64,000 bases of DNA from Corallium rubrum (taxonomy: Eukaryota > Cnidaria > Anthozoa > Scleralcyonacea > Coralliidae), in NCBI GenBank assembly GCA_964035015.1, contig OZ036004.1, forward strand, positions 14,145,427 to 14,209,426, given 5' to 3'. This document shows, piece after piece, positions 1 to 12,481 of the stretch. Below the pieces are notes generated by a model that did no database searches, had not been told where the DNA came from, and saw only the letters and a program-made list of their open reading frames with translations. Every line of letters starts with the position of its first letter. The stretch's first letter is position 1. Both the position numbers and the translations under genes were made by a program.

Positions 1-264
1 CTATACATGCACGCCCCCCCCCCCCTGTTTATTAGCGACAAGTGAGTAGACGTATTTGATCGGAGATTATGTTTCATCTCCGAGTTTAAGTCACGTCAAC
101 CCCCCGTTCATTCAAAACCCATTATGACCCCCCCGGGTATTTACAAGCATCAGTGGGACCCCCCGTTGGTTAAAAATATTAGTCCGGGTTTTACAGATTG
201 TTGAATCCGGGTTTTACAGATTTTTGAGTCCAGTCCAGTCCAGTCCAGTCCGGGTTTTACAGTA
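1..264. repeat. Homopolymer C tracts and short tandem repeats
   Basis: No gene is visible. The stretch has C-runs (positions 12-24, about 102, 128, 160) and three copies of a 14-mer tccgggttttacag (about 180-260), the last preceded by a cagtc-type pentamer repeat. It looks like simple-sequence DNA at the edge of the tandem array that follows. Confidence 0.6.
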
Positions 265-432
265 TGCCATTAGCGTCCGCGTTTCCTGTTTTTGCCGATT
301 TACCTAACATTACACTCAAGCGAAATTAAAGCGATATAAGTATCATATTTTAATGCGATTATAGGGACCGCGTTTCATGTTTTTTTGCGGATACTGGTTG
401 CTAAACCATAATCCGCTATGTCATGAGCGCGG

Positions 433-483
<51 letters not shown>

Positions 484-1370
484 AATGTTTTCGTCAATCA
501 CGTGATCAACGCAGACCAATAGCAATAGTCCGAATCAGCATACTTCAGAAGTCTTATTTATATGTCAGAAGGGTTTACGAACGTGAACACGAACAACGAA
601 TGGGAAATAAATGTTGAGTTTTGTTTCAGGTAATGAACATTTGCACGCAATCACAAGACGTCAAGAAATATGACGACAAGTCGACAGCTCACATTGGGCT
701 ACTGATCTGTCCGTATAAATTTGAACGTTTTTGAGAATTTTTGCGGATAGTCTGGTTTCGAAACAATATGTATTTCAGCATTTTAATACATTTTTATGCA
801 TGCATGCATGTACGTATGTGTATGTGTGTATGTACTGTTGTTTTATACTATAAATACAAGCGCGCGGTGACTGCACATTTACATGCCATACTTTCTCGTG
901 TTCAATACAGCATCACCTAATAAAACCATACAAGGTGTTACTATAATAATTCCGGAACGCATTTCGACTTTGTCGCCTAAACGACAAGCTTTCCAAGGAC
1001 GAAGAAACAGTGTGAGCGCTTGTTTGGCTTCGGATTAAAGATCTTTCTGAAATCTGAATGCCCTTTTAGCTATTAAATGTTTCAAGTGTTTACGTGTTAT
1101 AAGCGCTCGACCAAGATGTTTTAGCTATAGGTTTACACGCAGAAATCCACCGTGCTTGGCATTATTTATGTTACATGTAGACGTATGCAATACCCATTCA
1201 AAAAACGCGTTGAACATCGATTTATTGAGACGCATGAATGCATATGTTACCAGAGTCTAAAACATAGACATATAAAACATAAAAATATCATATTCTTTAA
1301 CAATGCGATTAGCGTCCGCGTTTCCTGTTTTTGCCGATTTACCTAACATTACACTCAAGCGAAATTAAAG
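265..1370. repeat. First, diverged unit of a tandem array
   Basis: This non-coding stretch is a diverged relative of 3949-6807. Shared landmarks are attagcg.cc with tttcctgtttttgccgattt, gcggatactggttgctaaaccat, the block around cacgtgatca, and cacgcaatcacaagacg. The opening landmark returns at about 1307, 5040 and 6473, so the array has at least three units. This unit has been expanded by a (GT)n tract at 434-481. The ORFs here are short, start at non-ATG codons and show no protein similarity I recognise. Confidence 0.7.
434..481. repeat. (GT)n microsatellite
   Basis: About 24 uninterrupted TG dinucleotides lie inside the first tandem unit. Confidence 0.95.
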
Positions 1371-3948
1371 GGCTAGTACTATTTCATGATACAGCGATAC
1401 AACGAACAGGAACCTGGAACCTGGAACCTGGAACCGGAACCTGGAACCGGAACCGAATGTTAATTTATCCTAATTTATGCTAATTATTCAAATTACGCGT
1501 TACAAACTATTTCTCTTTTCCCGGGGGGGGGGGGGGGGGTAGTTATTCTGAAGAAATACCAATATACTCCAGCATTATGAGATACAAATTTCGGGGGGCG
1601 GGGAGTTAGTTGTCCTGAAGAAATACCAATATACTCTAGCATTATGATGAGCTACAAACTATTTCTCTTTTCCGGGGGGGGGGGGGGTAGTTGTCCTGAA
1701 GAAATACAATATACTGTCTGAGTAATAATAAGAATATTAACCTTTTGAGACCTGAAAAAAAGACTTTTATTAACGCCAGACGATTTTACTCTCCACGGGA
1801 AAGCTCCAGGCTTTATTAAAGATTAAGGATAATCGCACGCAACGCCACATTTTGACGCGTATAACTCTTTAAAGTCCAAGCCCTTTCTCTGTGGTGAATA
1901 AAATCGCATGCATGACGTTAGCCAGTATAAAATACTTAAAAGGCCCACTATATATAAAGGGATAACGCGCCTTTGTCGCAGGTTTGAGAGCAAGTGCACT
2001 ATGGCCAAGTGAAATATATTTCAGCATGTAGCACTTTTACAAGTATTATAATCATGCCGGTAATAGGATTTCCTATCGATCGCAGTCTCGACGTCTTACC
2101 GTGATTCACCTGACGGAAAATGCCATTGAATGAAGCACGAAGAACGACACTCTGCGAATAACAAGCTATAGAATACTATCGAACATATCTATATTAATAC
2201 AACACTTGTTCCTTTTCTGCTGTTTTTTTCTGCAGTTTTGTACCGAGAAGTTGTACACGTAACACGTTTTAGTCAACTGTCAATGTACGCCAACAAGAAT
2301 TTTTTTATCTTTAGAATTTTATTGCAACACATACATTCGCACACTTTCGCATGCCCAACAAGGTATTAATCTTTCAGCAGAGAATGGCCTGAATAATAAG
2401 GAAATAGCTAAGCCAGAGGACAGACGACTCATTGTCATTCTTTCAGTTACTGTTTCGCTAGTTTTGTAGCTACTATTACTAACACTGTGGTTTTTGAACA
2501 CACGACATAATCTCTCGGTGTATACTTTCTGTTTTCTGGAGTTTTTACAATGTCATCATCTCGATCACGCAGATGTTGTTTCTGGAGTTAAAAGGTGAGT
2601 AAGAAAGTTTCCAAGTATAAATATTTAATTAAGCTATTAACTTGAGGAGTACTGAGGAAATAATACTGGGGCTTTAGCCTCCTCAGAAATACTGAGGAGG
2701 CTAAAGTCCCACTCGCCCTCCCTTTTGAAGTGGATGGCTCGCCTCAGCCCGTATAAATGTAATTTTGCAATTTGTAGATATGTAATTTTAGATTTTACGT
2801 TGTTTTTTCGCGCTTCTCGTGCCTGCTTTAACAATTCTGTGGTGTTCGAGTATTTTGATATACTTAATTACGACTTCTATTTACTTAATTAAAAATATGA
2901 TTTGCACTATAGGTATCAATTTCTTTATTTATATCATTAACATTAGTAACTATTATTACTAGATAATTTGTACTTTTTATATATATTTTTTGCAATCTTT
3001 GTATTTCTTGAATATATTAGCAGTAATCCAGCGCGGCAGTGTCTATTCATGTTTCTTCGTATACAGTGACAGGTTTTGTTGTCCTTACACAGGAGCAAGT
3101 GTTGTATTCATATGCATATGCTTAGCATTTGCGGAGTGTCGTTCTTCGCGCTTCATTCAATGGCGTTTTCCGTCAGGTGAGTCACGGTAAGACGTCGAGA
3201 CTGCGATCGATAGGAAATCCTATTACCGGCATGATTATAATACTTGTAAAAGCACTATACATGCTGAAATATATTTCACTTGGCCATAGTGCACTTGCTC
3301 TCAAACCTGCGACAAAGGCGCGTTATCCCTTTATATATAGTGGGCCTTTTAAGTATTTTATACTGGCTAACGTCATGCATGCGATTTTATTCACCACAGA
3401 GAAAGGTCTCGGACTTTTAAAGAGTTATACGCGTCAAAATTTGGCGTTGCGTGCGATTATCCTTAACCTTTAATAAAGCCTGGAGCTTTCCCGTTGAGAG
3501 TAAAATCATCTGGCGTTAATAAAAGACTTTTTCAGGTCTCAAAATGTTTATATCCTTATTATTACTCAAACAGTATATTGTATTTCTTCAGAACAACTAC
3601 CCCCCCCCCCCGAAAAGAGAAATGGTTTGTAGCTCATAAAGAGTACATTGGAATTTCTTCAGGACAACTAACCCCCCCCCGAAATTTGTATCTCATAAAG
3701 CTAGAGTATATTGGTATTTCTTCAGAATAACTAACCCCCCCCCCCCCGAAAAGAGAAATAGTTTGTATCTCATGGAGTATATAACTACTCCCCCCGGAAA
3801 AGAGAAATAGTTTGTACCTTTATAACGCGTAATTTGAATAATTAGCATAAATTAGGATAAATTAACATTCGGTTCCGGTTCCAGGTTCCGGTTCCAGGTT
3901 CCAGGTTCCTGTATCGTTGTATCGCTGTATCATGAAATAGTACTAGCC
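1371..3948. mobile_element. DNA transposon with ~800-bp TIRs and 9-bp TSD (Mutator-like or foldback)
   Basis: The left end reads ggctagtactatttcatgat and the right end is its exact reverse complement. Inverted homology extends inward for about 800 bp (left about 1371-2160, right about 3130-3948). The element is flanked by a perfect 9-bp direct duplication, aaattaaag, at 1362-1370 and 3949-3957; removing it restores a sequence seen uninterrupted at about 325-345 in the first tandem unit. Each arm holds three or four subterminal repeats of poly-G/poly-C plus a gaagaaatac...atactc block. The roughly 970-bp centre has only small ORFs, so the copy is non-autonomous. A 9-bp TSD with very long TIRs fits Mutator-like elements (known for that superfamily); assignment without a transposase is inference. 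Confidence 0.85.
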
Positions 3949-6807
3949 AAATTAAAGCGATATAAGTTCATATTTTAATGCGATTATAGGGACCGCGTTT
4001 CATGGGTTTTTTTCCTGTTCACAAAACTGAACAGTTAACATGTCCAGGGGAAAACAAGCTGTAATGACGTCGCAAAAATAAATCAAGTCAACATAGGTTA
4101 TGCTGTGCCAAAAGCTGCTTGCCGCGAAGATTACAAAAAGAACAAACAGCAGGTTGAACAATAAATAAAACTATTATGTAAATCCACTTAACGTGCGTTT
4201 TTGCGGATACTGGTTGCTAAACCATCCGAATGTTTTCGTCAATCACGTGATCAAGGCGAAACGCTAATAGGCATACTTCAGAAGTCTTATTCGTATGTCC
4301 GAAGGGTTTACGAGCGTGCACCAGAACAACCACTGGAAGATTGGAAGTCGAGTTTCGCTTTTGCACGCAATCACAAGACGCCAAGGAAATATCCACGACG
4401 AGTTGATAGCTGATAGTGGTCTACTGGTCTGTCGATATACAGTAAAGTTTAAACGATTTTGTCAATTTTTGCAAATCAGTGACTGCTTTCTAAACCATAC
4501 CTATATACCAGATAGTATGCATTTCATAGCTTTTAGGTTATGATATTATATGTATTCACCGTTATCTTAATATACTAAAGCAAGCGCGCGGTCAATGCTC
4601 GTTTACATGCAATACTTTTTCGTGTTCAGTAATTCAGCATCGCATAATAAAACCATACGTGCAAAGTGTTATTATAATTATTTCGTAACGCACTTCAACT
4701 TTCTCGCTAAAACGAGAAGCTTTTCGTGGACGAAAAGACAGAGCGAGTGCTTGTTTGGGTTCGAACCAGGATCTTTATGAAATATGAATAGCCTTTTAAC
4801 TAATGTTTCAAGTGTACTGTTGACATGTTAGGCCCTCGGCCATCTGATTGTCTGTATATACGCAGAAATCAACTGTATTTGGTACTGCTTGAGTTACATG
4901 TAGGCGTATAAAGTACTTATTCAAAAAGCGCGTTGATCATTGTTGAGACAAATCAATTCATGTGTTACCAGAGTCTAATGTAGACAGTAAAGAATAGATT
5001 AGAACGAAAGCGATATATTATGACATTCTTTTAACAATGTGATTAGCGACCAGGTTTCCCGTTTTTCCCAATTTACCTAAAATTGTCATTTTAAGATTAC
5101 AGTTAAGATTAGGGTTGGGGCAGGGCTTGGGTTAGGGATTGGGTTGGAGTTTAAGTAAGGGCTAGAATTAAGCATTTATCTTGTTAAGTTATTAAAGGCA
5201 TTTAAACATTAAAAATTATTGTCGATTCTAGATGATACGTGAGAGCATATGCTGATATGTCACAAGGTTATCAAGCATTTTCAGTATATTTTGGCGAACA
5301 ATTTACGTTGTTCAATCATTATCTGTAGGCCAAATAAAAACCAGTATCCGCATGTACGCATTGCGTACCTATTTTTTTTTCCTGTTCACAAAACACTTAA
5401 CTGAACAGTTAACATGTCTAGGGGAAAACAAGCTGTAATGACGTCGCAAAAATAAATCAAGTCAACATAGGTTATGCTGTGCCAAAAGCAGCTTGCCGCC
5501 AAGATTACAAAAAGAACAAACAGCTGGTTGAACAAAAAATAAAACTATTATGTAAATCAACTTAACGTGCGTTTTTGCGGATACTGGTTGCTAAACCATC
5601 AGAATGTTTTCGTCAATCACGTGATCAAGGCGAAATGCTAATAGGCATACTTCAGAAGTCTTATTCGTATGTCCAAAGGTTTACGAGCGTGTACCAGAAC
5701 AACCACTGGAAGATTGGAAGTCGAGTTTCGCTTTTGCACGCAATCACAAGACGCCAAGAAAATATCCACGACGAGTTGATAGCTGATAGTGGTCTACTGG
5801 TCTGTCGATATACAGTAAAGTTTAAACGATTTTGTCAATTTTTGCAAATCAGTGACTGCTTTCTAAACCATATACCTATATACCAGATAGTATGCATTTC
5901 ATAGCTTTTAGGTTATGATATTATATGTATACACTGTTATCTTAATATACTAAAGCAAGCGCGCGGTCAATGCTCGTTTACATGCAATACTTTTTCGTGT
6001 TCAGTGATTCAGCATCGCATAATAAAACCATACATGCAAAGTGTTATAATTATTTCGTAACGCACTTCAACTTTCTCGCTAAAACAAGAAGCTTTTCATG
6101 GATGAAAAGACAGAGCAAGTGCTTTTTTGGGTTCGAACCAGGATCTTTATGAAATATGGATAGCCTTTTAACTAATGTTTCAAGTGTACTGTTGACATGT
6201 TAGGCCCTCGGCCATCTGATTGTCTGTATATACGCAGAAATCAACTGTATTTGGTACTGCTTGAGTTACATGTAGGCGAATCTTAATATTCCCTCATGCG
6301 TCATGTAATATAAAGCCTCTGCGGAGGAGAGAGTAGGCGTATAAAGTACTTATTCAAAAAGCGCGTTGATCATTGTTGAGACAAATCAATTCATGTGTTA
6401 CCAGAGTCTAATGTAGACAGTAAAGAATAGATTAGAACGAAAGCGATATATTATCACATTCTTTTAACAATGCGATTAGCGACCGGGTTTCCCGTTTTTC
6501 CCAATTTACCTAAAATTGTCATTTTAAGATTACAGTTAAGATTAGGGTTGGGGCAGGGCTTGGGTTAGGGAATGGGTTGGAGTTTAAGTAAGGGCTAGAA
6601 TTAAGCATTTATCTTGTTAAGTTATTAAAGACATTTAAACATTGATAATTATTGTCGATTCTAGATGATACGTGAGAGCATATGCTGATATGTCACAAGG
6701 TTATCAAGCATTTTCAGTATATTTTGGCGAACAATTTACGTTGTTCAATCATTATCTGTAGGCCAAATAAAAACCAGTATCCACATGTACGCATTGCGTA
6801 CCTATTT
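3949..6807. repeat. Two tandem units of ~1.4 kb
   Basis: Copy A (about 4012-5380) and copy B (about 5381-6807) are near-identical direct repeats, both ending in ccagtatcc.catgtacgcattgcgtacc followed by a T-run. They contain no convincing ORF; the in-frame stretches at 4201-4543 and 5575-5904 are the same sequence in two copies and do not stay in the same frame between copies, which argues against coding. Each unit has a telomere-like gattagggtt...gggttaggg block (about 5105 and 6539). Confidence 0.85.
6279..6339. mobile_element. 61-bp insertion with 7-bp direct duplication in copy B
   Basis: Copy B differs from copy A by a 61-bp insertion bounded by gtaggcg at 6272-6278 and 6333-6339. The inserted bases include a small stem (cctctgcggagg). 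It could be a very short non-autonomous element or template-slip filler; no family can be named. Confidence 0.5.
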
Positions 6808-7240
6808 TTTACTTTTTTCGTCGGAGTTTGCATTCGCCGCTTGTATACAAGCACATAAGTTTGACGACAGATTCACACCAGAATGATTTTCGATAGACGA
6901 TACTATTATTATTGTTTTGAAAGCGATGTGCAAGCTATCGAATTACAAACTCAATTACAAACTATCGTATGATTGGTTAGTTTTAATTAGATTTGGGATG
7001 TGTTAGTTAGGGGCGTAATTCAAAAACACTAGGTTTTGAGGCAGGCGGTATTTCCAGCTCCCGCTCTTCCGCCCGCCCGCTCTTCCGCCCACGCGCTCTT
7101 CCGCCCGCTTTTTCTCCCTGGCCCACTCCTTCGCCCTCACCCGTTCTGCCCCCCCCCAACCCCCCCCAACCCCTTAAAACCGATGCCCCCCAATCCCCCC
7201 CCCCCCCAACCCCTTAAAACCGCCAGCTGCGCAGGCTAGA
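6808..7240. other. Non-coding stretch with pyrimidine-rich tract
   Basis: I see no gene. Positions 7040-7230 are C/T-rich with repeated gctcttccgccc blocks and long C-runs, which give a spurious proline-rich ORF at 7036-7239. Confidence 0.5.
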
Positions 7241-7380
7241 ATTTGGCGGGCTTTTCCGGCCAGCTGACGCCATTCTACGCCATTCTACGCCATTTTACGT
7301 CATTCATGATCTATGTTCTCTTATAAATGCACGGGGCCCAGCCAATCAGAGCGTGCGTAGAGGGCACCTTATTTTATAAA
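7241..7380. repeat. Direct repeat, left copy (pairs with 7624-7754)
   Basis: Starting at atttggcgggcttttccggc, this block is repeated about 380 bp downstream with a few mismatches and small indels. Its last 12 bases (cttattttataa) are also the outer end of the hairpin element at 7369-7586. Confidence 0.8.
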
Positions 7381-7586
7381 TTAACAAATAAAACATAAAG
7401 CTCCGTGCATATGTACTCTTATAAAGGCACGTTTGACGTCATTTGAACACGAAAGAAGTTGAGTAGAGGCACGAGGCGATGGCCGAGTGCCTTTACACTT
7501 CTTTCGTGTTCAAATCATGTCAAATGTTCCTTTATAAGAGTACATATGCACAGGAGCGATATGTTTTATTTGTTTTATAAAATAAG
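7369..7586. mobile_element. Foldback/MITE-like hairpin
   Basis: The left half (cttattttataa, aacaaataaaacat, tgcatatgtactcttataaa, gacgtcatttgaacacgaaagaagt) is matched in reverse complement by the right half, giving arms of roughly 85-95 bp around a spacer of about 35 bp. It sits between the two copies of a direct repeat. No coding capacity. Confidence 0.75.
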
Positions 7587-7623
7587 AAGAGGAAAAAGCA
7601 AACTAAAAGCGAGGTAGTTTAGG

Positions 7624-7754
7624 AATTTGGCGGGCTTTTCCGGCCAGCTGATGCCATTCTACGGCATTTTACGTCATTCATGATCTATATTCTCTTATAA
7701 ATGCACGGAGCCCAGCCAATCAGAGCGTGCGTAGAGGACACCTTATTTTATAAA
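7624..7754. repeat. Direct repeat, right copy
   Basis: This is the second copy of the 7241-7380 block. The spacing around the hairpin suggests an insertion that duplicated, or arose between, two pre-existing repeats. Confidence 0.8.
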
Positions 7755-10250
7755 AGCCGGTAAAGAATTTTGCTCTGGTGTATTCTACATAACTCGAGAG
7801 GGAACGATGAAGAAATTTTGAAACAAACGGCTTTTTAGATCATGAAGAGAACTGAATGATGCCTTGTCATATTTATGTGTCAACAACGAAAAAAATAAGA
7901 AACCACGGACGAGAAAAACAATCCGAAAAGAGTAGACTGAATTGGCAGTGTTTGTGGTCACAAAAGTAGAAGAAAGTTTAACGGTAGGAGATTCATATTT
8001 AACAGTTTAGCTGAGTTAAAACAGAAGAAATCTTGAAAATGAAAATTAATATAAATAATATATTGTCTAGAAATCTAGAATTGTCTTTCAACGCTAGGAC
8101 GTTGACATTGTGTGATTTGTGTCTTTTCTTGGCCACTGTTTATATATATTTTTGAATGAAGATTTTTCATTTGGTTCATCTCGTTTTTTGTTTTTTTTAA
8201 TATTGACATTGCATGTCCTTTCGGTGTGTCAATACCATAGAAATAATACACGACTACAGATGAACCTTGCTAGCTAATTTTCTGGATGTGTTCATTAATA
8301 CAACAAAAACTGAAATTAGGAGAGGAGGGAGAAGGGGGGGTTAAAAAATGCATATAAAGCGCGCGAGGGTTGTTGCGTTCATGTATTTCTAGTACTGACT
8401 TATTCACATAATTTTGTTGATATTTAATTACGGTTAAAACCCGCACTGCGGGCTACACAATGAAGTATTATGTACACACATTGGAATGGAATGTGTGGCT
8501 CGTTTACAGCAGACGTTGGTTGGGAGTAGACAAGTTGCTTAACTACCTTGAAGCGAACTCCAGAGAACAGAAATAATTTTGTTCCATAAATAACTATGTG
8601 AGTACTTGAACTTTATTCTTGTTTATAGCGCTGAAAGTTCGAGGATCTCTACTGTATATAGTTAAAATTCTGGGAAACATTTCCCTTCCGGTTTCTCTTA
8701 CGAGCGCGTCAACGGCAGCTCAGTTTATGCCCGAGTCTTAGACGCTATTGTGCCAGGAAATGCCATGGTTGCTGTTCAGCAACGAAATATAAGTTATACA
8801 AATAATACAACTTTTCCACGAAACTGTAGGCCAAGTATATTGAACAGATCGAAGTTGCATAACAGCAACATTCCAATGTAGCCTGTTTGCCTTAATTTGG
8901 GTATTAAATTAAAAGTATTTTAATACCTTAAATTTACTGTGTAGCTTACAGAAAAGGGCGGTGTAGAACCCCTGTGACCAGGGTAACAGAAAAGGAGCTC
9001 TTGCTTGGATTATTTATACAGGTGCCCAGACACGACGTCGACGCTTAACTGTTAAGTAAACGTACATAAACAGAGTTTTAATATGACATGATGCCCAACT
9101 TGAAAATACCCCAGCACTAATATTGTTTTTTGGTCTATTCACTGAGACTCAGGGTTATCTCAATGGGGTAGGGATGAGTGGATAACTCAGGGGCTAGGGT
9201 CAAATGAACAATAGGCTTATTGAACTAGAATGCCTCCTAAATCTGCATGTTCAAATTTGTATGATTTTATGTATATATATATAAATGAGCACGAGTGCTA
9301 AAGACTTGAAGTTAGTTAAAAACAGTGTTAGTTCCTTGGGAACAAAGAACAGTGTAGAAAGTAAAAGTCCCTTAGTGAACAAATATACTTGATTGAGTAC
9401 TTGGGTCAAGAAGCCTAATCTGAACAGTGAACCCTATAATCGTAGTAAATATGGTATATATACAGTATTGGCATACTGCCCTATCTGTTATTCCATGGTA
9501 TATTGGTATATTACCTTATTATGAATTTAAATGCAGAACTTTATATACGTTTTTGTAGAATAATGAATATATACAGAGAAATTATGGGTAAGAACTTATT
9601 ATGAGTTAAGGCCATAAGAAGTGTATTAGCTATTATTGCTCAATGTCGATGTGGGTTATTTAGTAAAATTTTGGGGGGCCAAAGGTCAGAGGGGATTTTA
9701 CCAACTGGCTTGAATTGATTAAGATGTTTCATATCTATAATTTTGGTATTTTTTGAAACTGAGGTTTTCTTGGGTACAGTCTTTGAGATGTCTTAAGTAA
9801 TGATGGAAGGTAATCTAAGGATTCAAAGTATCATGCACAGTTTCGACATGGGTTCGCTGTATGGCTTCTTGGTGAACATTGACAGGGGCGTAGTGACTGG
9901 GTGTGTGTGGGGGGTGCAACCCCCCCCCCCCCCCCATAATTCTAAAGATCAAATAGTTGGTCAAACAACGCGGAATTGCTGCTGTTCAAAATAGAAATAC
10001 TGTAGTGGGAGAAAATTAAAATACCCTGAAATTCTTCTTTTTTAAAAAAATGATTTGTTGGGTTTTTATCCATGGTCGGTCAACAGTTGGTCAATAACTT
10101 TCCCAAACATCCCCAACAAAGATGGCATTTAAGTAATACAATTGATGTATTCTGTAGTGAAATATTTCAGATCTATTTTTGACCGCAGACCAGTGAAATC
10201 AGAGGCTCAACTGTTTGAAGTGTTTGTGAAAGGTTATTCTTTATTCTGTG
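7755..10250. other. No gene recognised
   Basis: About 2.5 kb of AT-rich sequence with stops in all frames. It has a C-run at about 9919-9936. I see no conserved protein, RNA gene or TIR pair here. Confidence 0.4.
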
Positions 10251-10622
10251 ATACAGATTTATTTATTTATTTACAAGCTTTTCCAGAAATGGCAGGGAAG
10301 TCCCACAGAGCTTGTGGCTCCATTACAGGATCCCAAAAATACAAAATTAATATGAAAAACATTAAAAAATAAATATAAAAAGTAACTTCTAACCTAAGAC
10401 TCGTGAATACATAAATTAACAGCACATTTTAAAAAGCCAGACCGGACACTGGACAGAGGATGGCACGAGTGACATTTTGCATAGACGGTTTTAAAAGTTT
10501 GTGGAGTTTCAACATTTGTATACCGCGGGTGGTGTTCGGTTGCATGGTGGTAGTATGCTAACAGTTTAGATTTAAATTGACTTATAGAGAGGTTGACATT
10601 TCATAAATGTGATGGCAAGGAG

Positions 10623-10694
10623 TTGAAAATTCTCGGTGCTCTACAATAAAAGCTGTCAGAACAGCTTTTATTGTAGAGCACTGAGAATTTTCAA
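10623..10694. repeat. Near-perfect 34-bp-arm palindrome
   Basis: Arms 10623-10656 and 10661-10694 are reverse complements with one mismatch and a 4-nt loop (caga). The 10250-10620 sequence before it (tttatttatttacaagctt, then a short A-rich stretch) resembles the 3' region of a non-LTR retroelement on the minus strand. The palindrome may be a foldback made during reverse transcription; that is inference. Confidence 0.75.
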
Positions 10695-10760
10695 ACCAGA
10701 TCAGTGGTTACAAGTTGGCATGTCATGAATTATGCATTTATCAGATTTATGCCTTTGGCT

Positions 10761-11035
10761 AAAGGTACTGTTACACGGTGCGATTTTTCTTGCAACTTGC
10801 AACAAATCAGTTACCCATGGAAGAAAAACCCGAAACATGCGAACTTTGTTGCCAGTTGCAGAAAAAAGTAGAACCCATCCAACTTTTCTTGCAACATGCG
10901 ACATGGCAAAAAAATAAGAAAATTGTAGTTGCTACGGGGTGTTTTAGACAGTGCGATTTTTTTTTTTGGAACCTGCAACATTCAGGCTATTTGTTGCAAC
11001 CCGCAAGAAAAATCGCATCGTGTAACAGTAGCTTA
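10761..11035. mobile_element. Short non-autonomous DNA transposon (MITE-like)
   Basis: The left end (ggtactgttacacggtgcga, continuing tttttcttgcaac) matches the reverse complement of the right end (gcaagaaaaatcgcatcgtgtaacagta) over about 40 bp. The interior has further inverted gttgca/tgcaac motifs. No ORF and no certain TSD. Confidence 0.7.
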
Positions 11036-11066
11036 AGTGACTAACTTACACGCAAGTTGTTCATTA

Positions 11067-11560
11067 TCATTGCAAAAAGTTGGTCATTATCATGACACCC
11101 CCCCCCCCCCCCCCCAATCGTGATTCCTTCGCCACGTCCCTGAACGTTGAGTCAGCTGGTAGATACACTGGGTATTTTCCTTGAATCCTTATTCCTTTCG
11201 TGGCATTCGAGGATTCCATCTGCATTCTGGACGAGCTTGAGCGTTTGTCTGGTCTGCGCAAAGCGAGGTGCCCGGGATCTTTGTCTTGGACTCTTTTTAT
11301 CCACCAATTCTTTGTTGCACGCAGGTCTTCGGATTTCAAGGGGCCTTTGCCCGTTCTGTTGGTGCACGACGCACCCAAGGCTTTCACGACGCACCCAACT
11401 CGTTCACCGGTACATCGGGTTTTCGTTGTGCCAGGCTCAGCACATCTTTGGTGATTTTCGCTTCGGCCTCGGAGACTTGCGATTTCACTGCGACTGGATT
11501 TTCTGGCCGCCGGTTGGGATCTCGCAACCACGCAGGTCCGTTCTACCACTGTTCGGAATT
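11067..11560. other. Unassigned stretch with long overlapping ORFs
   Basis: After a C-run (11098-11115), several frames on both strands stay open for 400-500 bp. I recognise no protein family in any of them. The openness on both strands suggests locally higher GC with few stops rather than a gene. Confidence 0.3.
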
Positions 11561-12333
11561 TACGGGAAAGCACCTGGTTTTGATCATATACCTATGCATC
11601 TCATTAAAAACTCGTTTGAATTCATTTCGGAACCATTAATGCATGTAATTAATATGTCTTGAGAAAGGGATGTTTTCAGATAATCTAAAATTGGCCAAAA
11701 TAATTCCCATCTTTAAAGCTGGCGTTGTAGACATATTTACAAATCATAGACCTATTTCAATCTTGTCGAGTTTCTCTAAAATTTATGAAAGGATCATGCA
11801 TAAACGCCTGCTAGAATTCACTGAAAGATTTGAAATTTTGTATTGTCATCAGTTTGGCTTTCGCACTAAACAGTCAACCAATCTTGCGCTCATCCATCTG
11901 ATTAATAAAATTGCAACTTCTATTGATCAAAATAAAATTGCTGCTGGTGTATTCTTAGACTTGTTTAAAGTGTTTGATACACTTAATCATGATATGTTAT
12001 TTTATAAGCTTGAACGTTACGGCATTCGTAGAGTGGCGTTGAATTGGATTAAGAGTTATTTTGAAAACCGAAAGCAATTTGCCCAGTATAACTTGTTTAT
12101 AGTACAGTATATTTGTTTCTTCTTCTGAACAAATTATTCAATGTGGCGTGCATCAAGGCTCAATTTTAGGTCCACTCTTGTTCATTTTTTTATATAAATG
12201 ATCTACCGAATGCTTCACGTTTAGCTGAACCTTTACTATTCGCAGACGACACCAGCATCTGTTATTCTCACTCTGACGCTGTAACGTTATCTACAGTATT
12301 AAATGAAGCATTGCAAAGTATTAGTTCATGGAT
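11560..12333 (+). pseudogene. CR1/L2-like non-LTR reverse transcriptase, 5' part of a split copy
   Basis: Translation gives the non-LTR RT core: a G-K-A-P-G-F-D-H-I-P block at about 11565, then HRPISILSSFSKIYER, HQFGFR, F-L-D-L...F-D-T-L-N-H, a [10 protein letters not shown] block at about 12155, and the catalytic F-A-D-D at about 12240. The frame breaks near 12110-12125 and near 12190, so the copy is dead. The APE endonuclease half is missing (5' truncation). The reading resumes at 14508 after an inserted element. Confidence 0.8.
12321..12333. repeat. Target site duplication, left (13 bp)
   Basis: The 13-mer ttagttcatggat recurs at 14495-14507, on the other side of the RTE-like insertion. 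Removing the insert and one copy rejoins the interrupted CR1-like reading. Confidence 0.9.
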
Positions 12334-12334
12334 C

Positions 12335-12478
12335 TTCTTCTTCTTCTTCTTCTTCTTCTTCTTCTTCTTCTTCTTCTTCTTCTTCTTCTTCTTCTTCTTC
12401 TTCTTCTTCTTCTTCTTCTTCTTCTCCTCCTCCTCCTCCTCCTCCTCCTCCTCCTCCTCCTCCTCCTCCTCCTCCTCT
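12335..12478. repeat. (TTC)n followed by (CCT)n tract
   Basis: About 30 TTC repeats then about 18 CCT repeats. On the retroelement strand this is the 3' tail. It produces spurious poly-serine and poly-phenylalanine ORFs. Confidence 0.95.
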
Positions 12479-12481
12479 GCC

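Noticed and set aside
4750..4775. Pol III B-box-like ggttcgaacc in the tandem units (also near 6130)
   Set aside because: No A box at the right distance and the flanks do not fold as a tRNA; not enough for a SINE call.
5100..5160. Interstitial telomere repeats
   Set aside because: Only scattered gttaggg variants within the 1.4-kb unit; no perfect array.
11067..11662. Host gene on either strand
   Set aside because: Frames are open on both strands but no family, splice pattern or consistent start was found.
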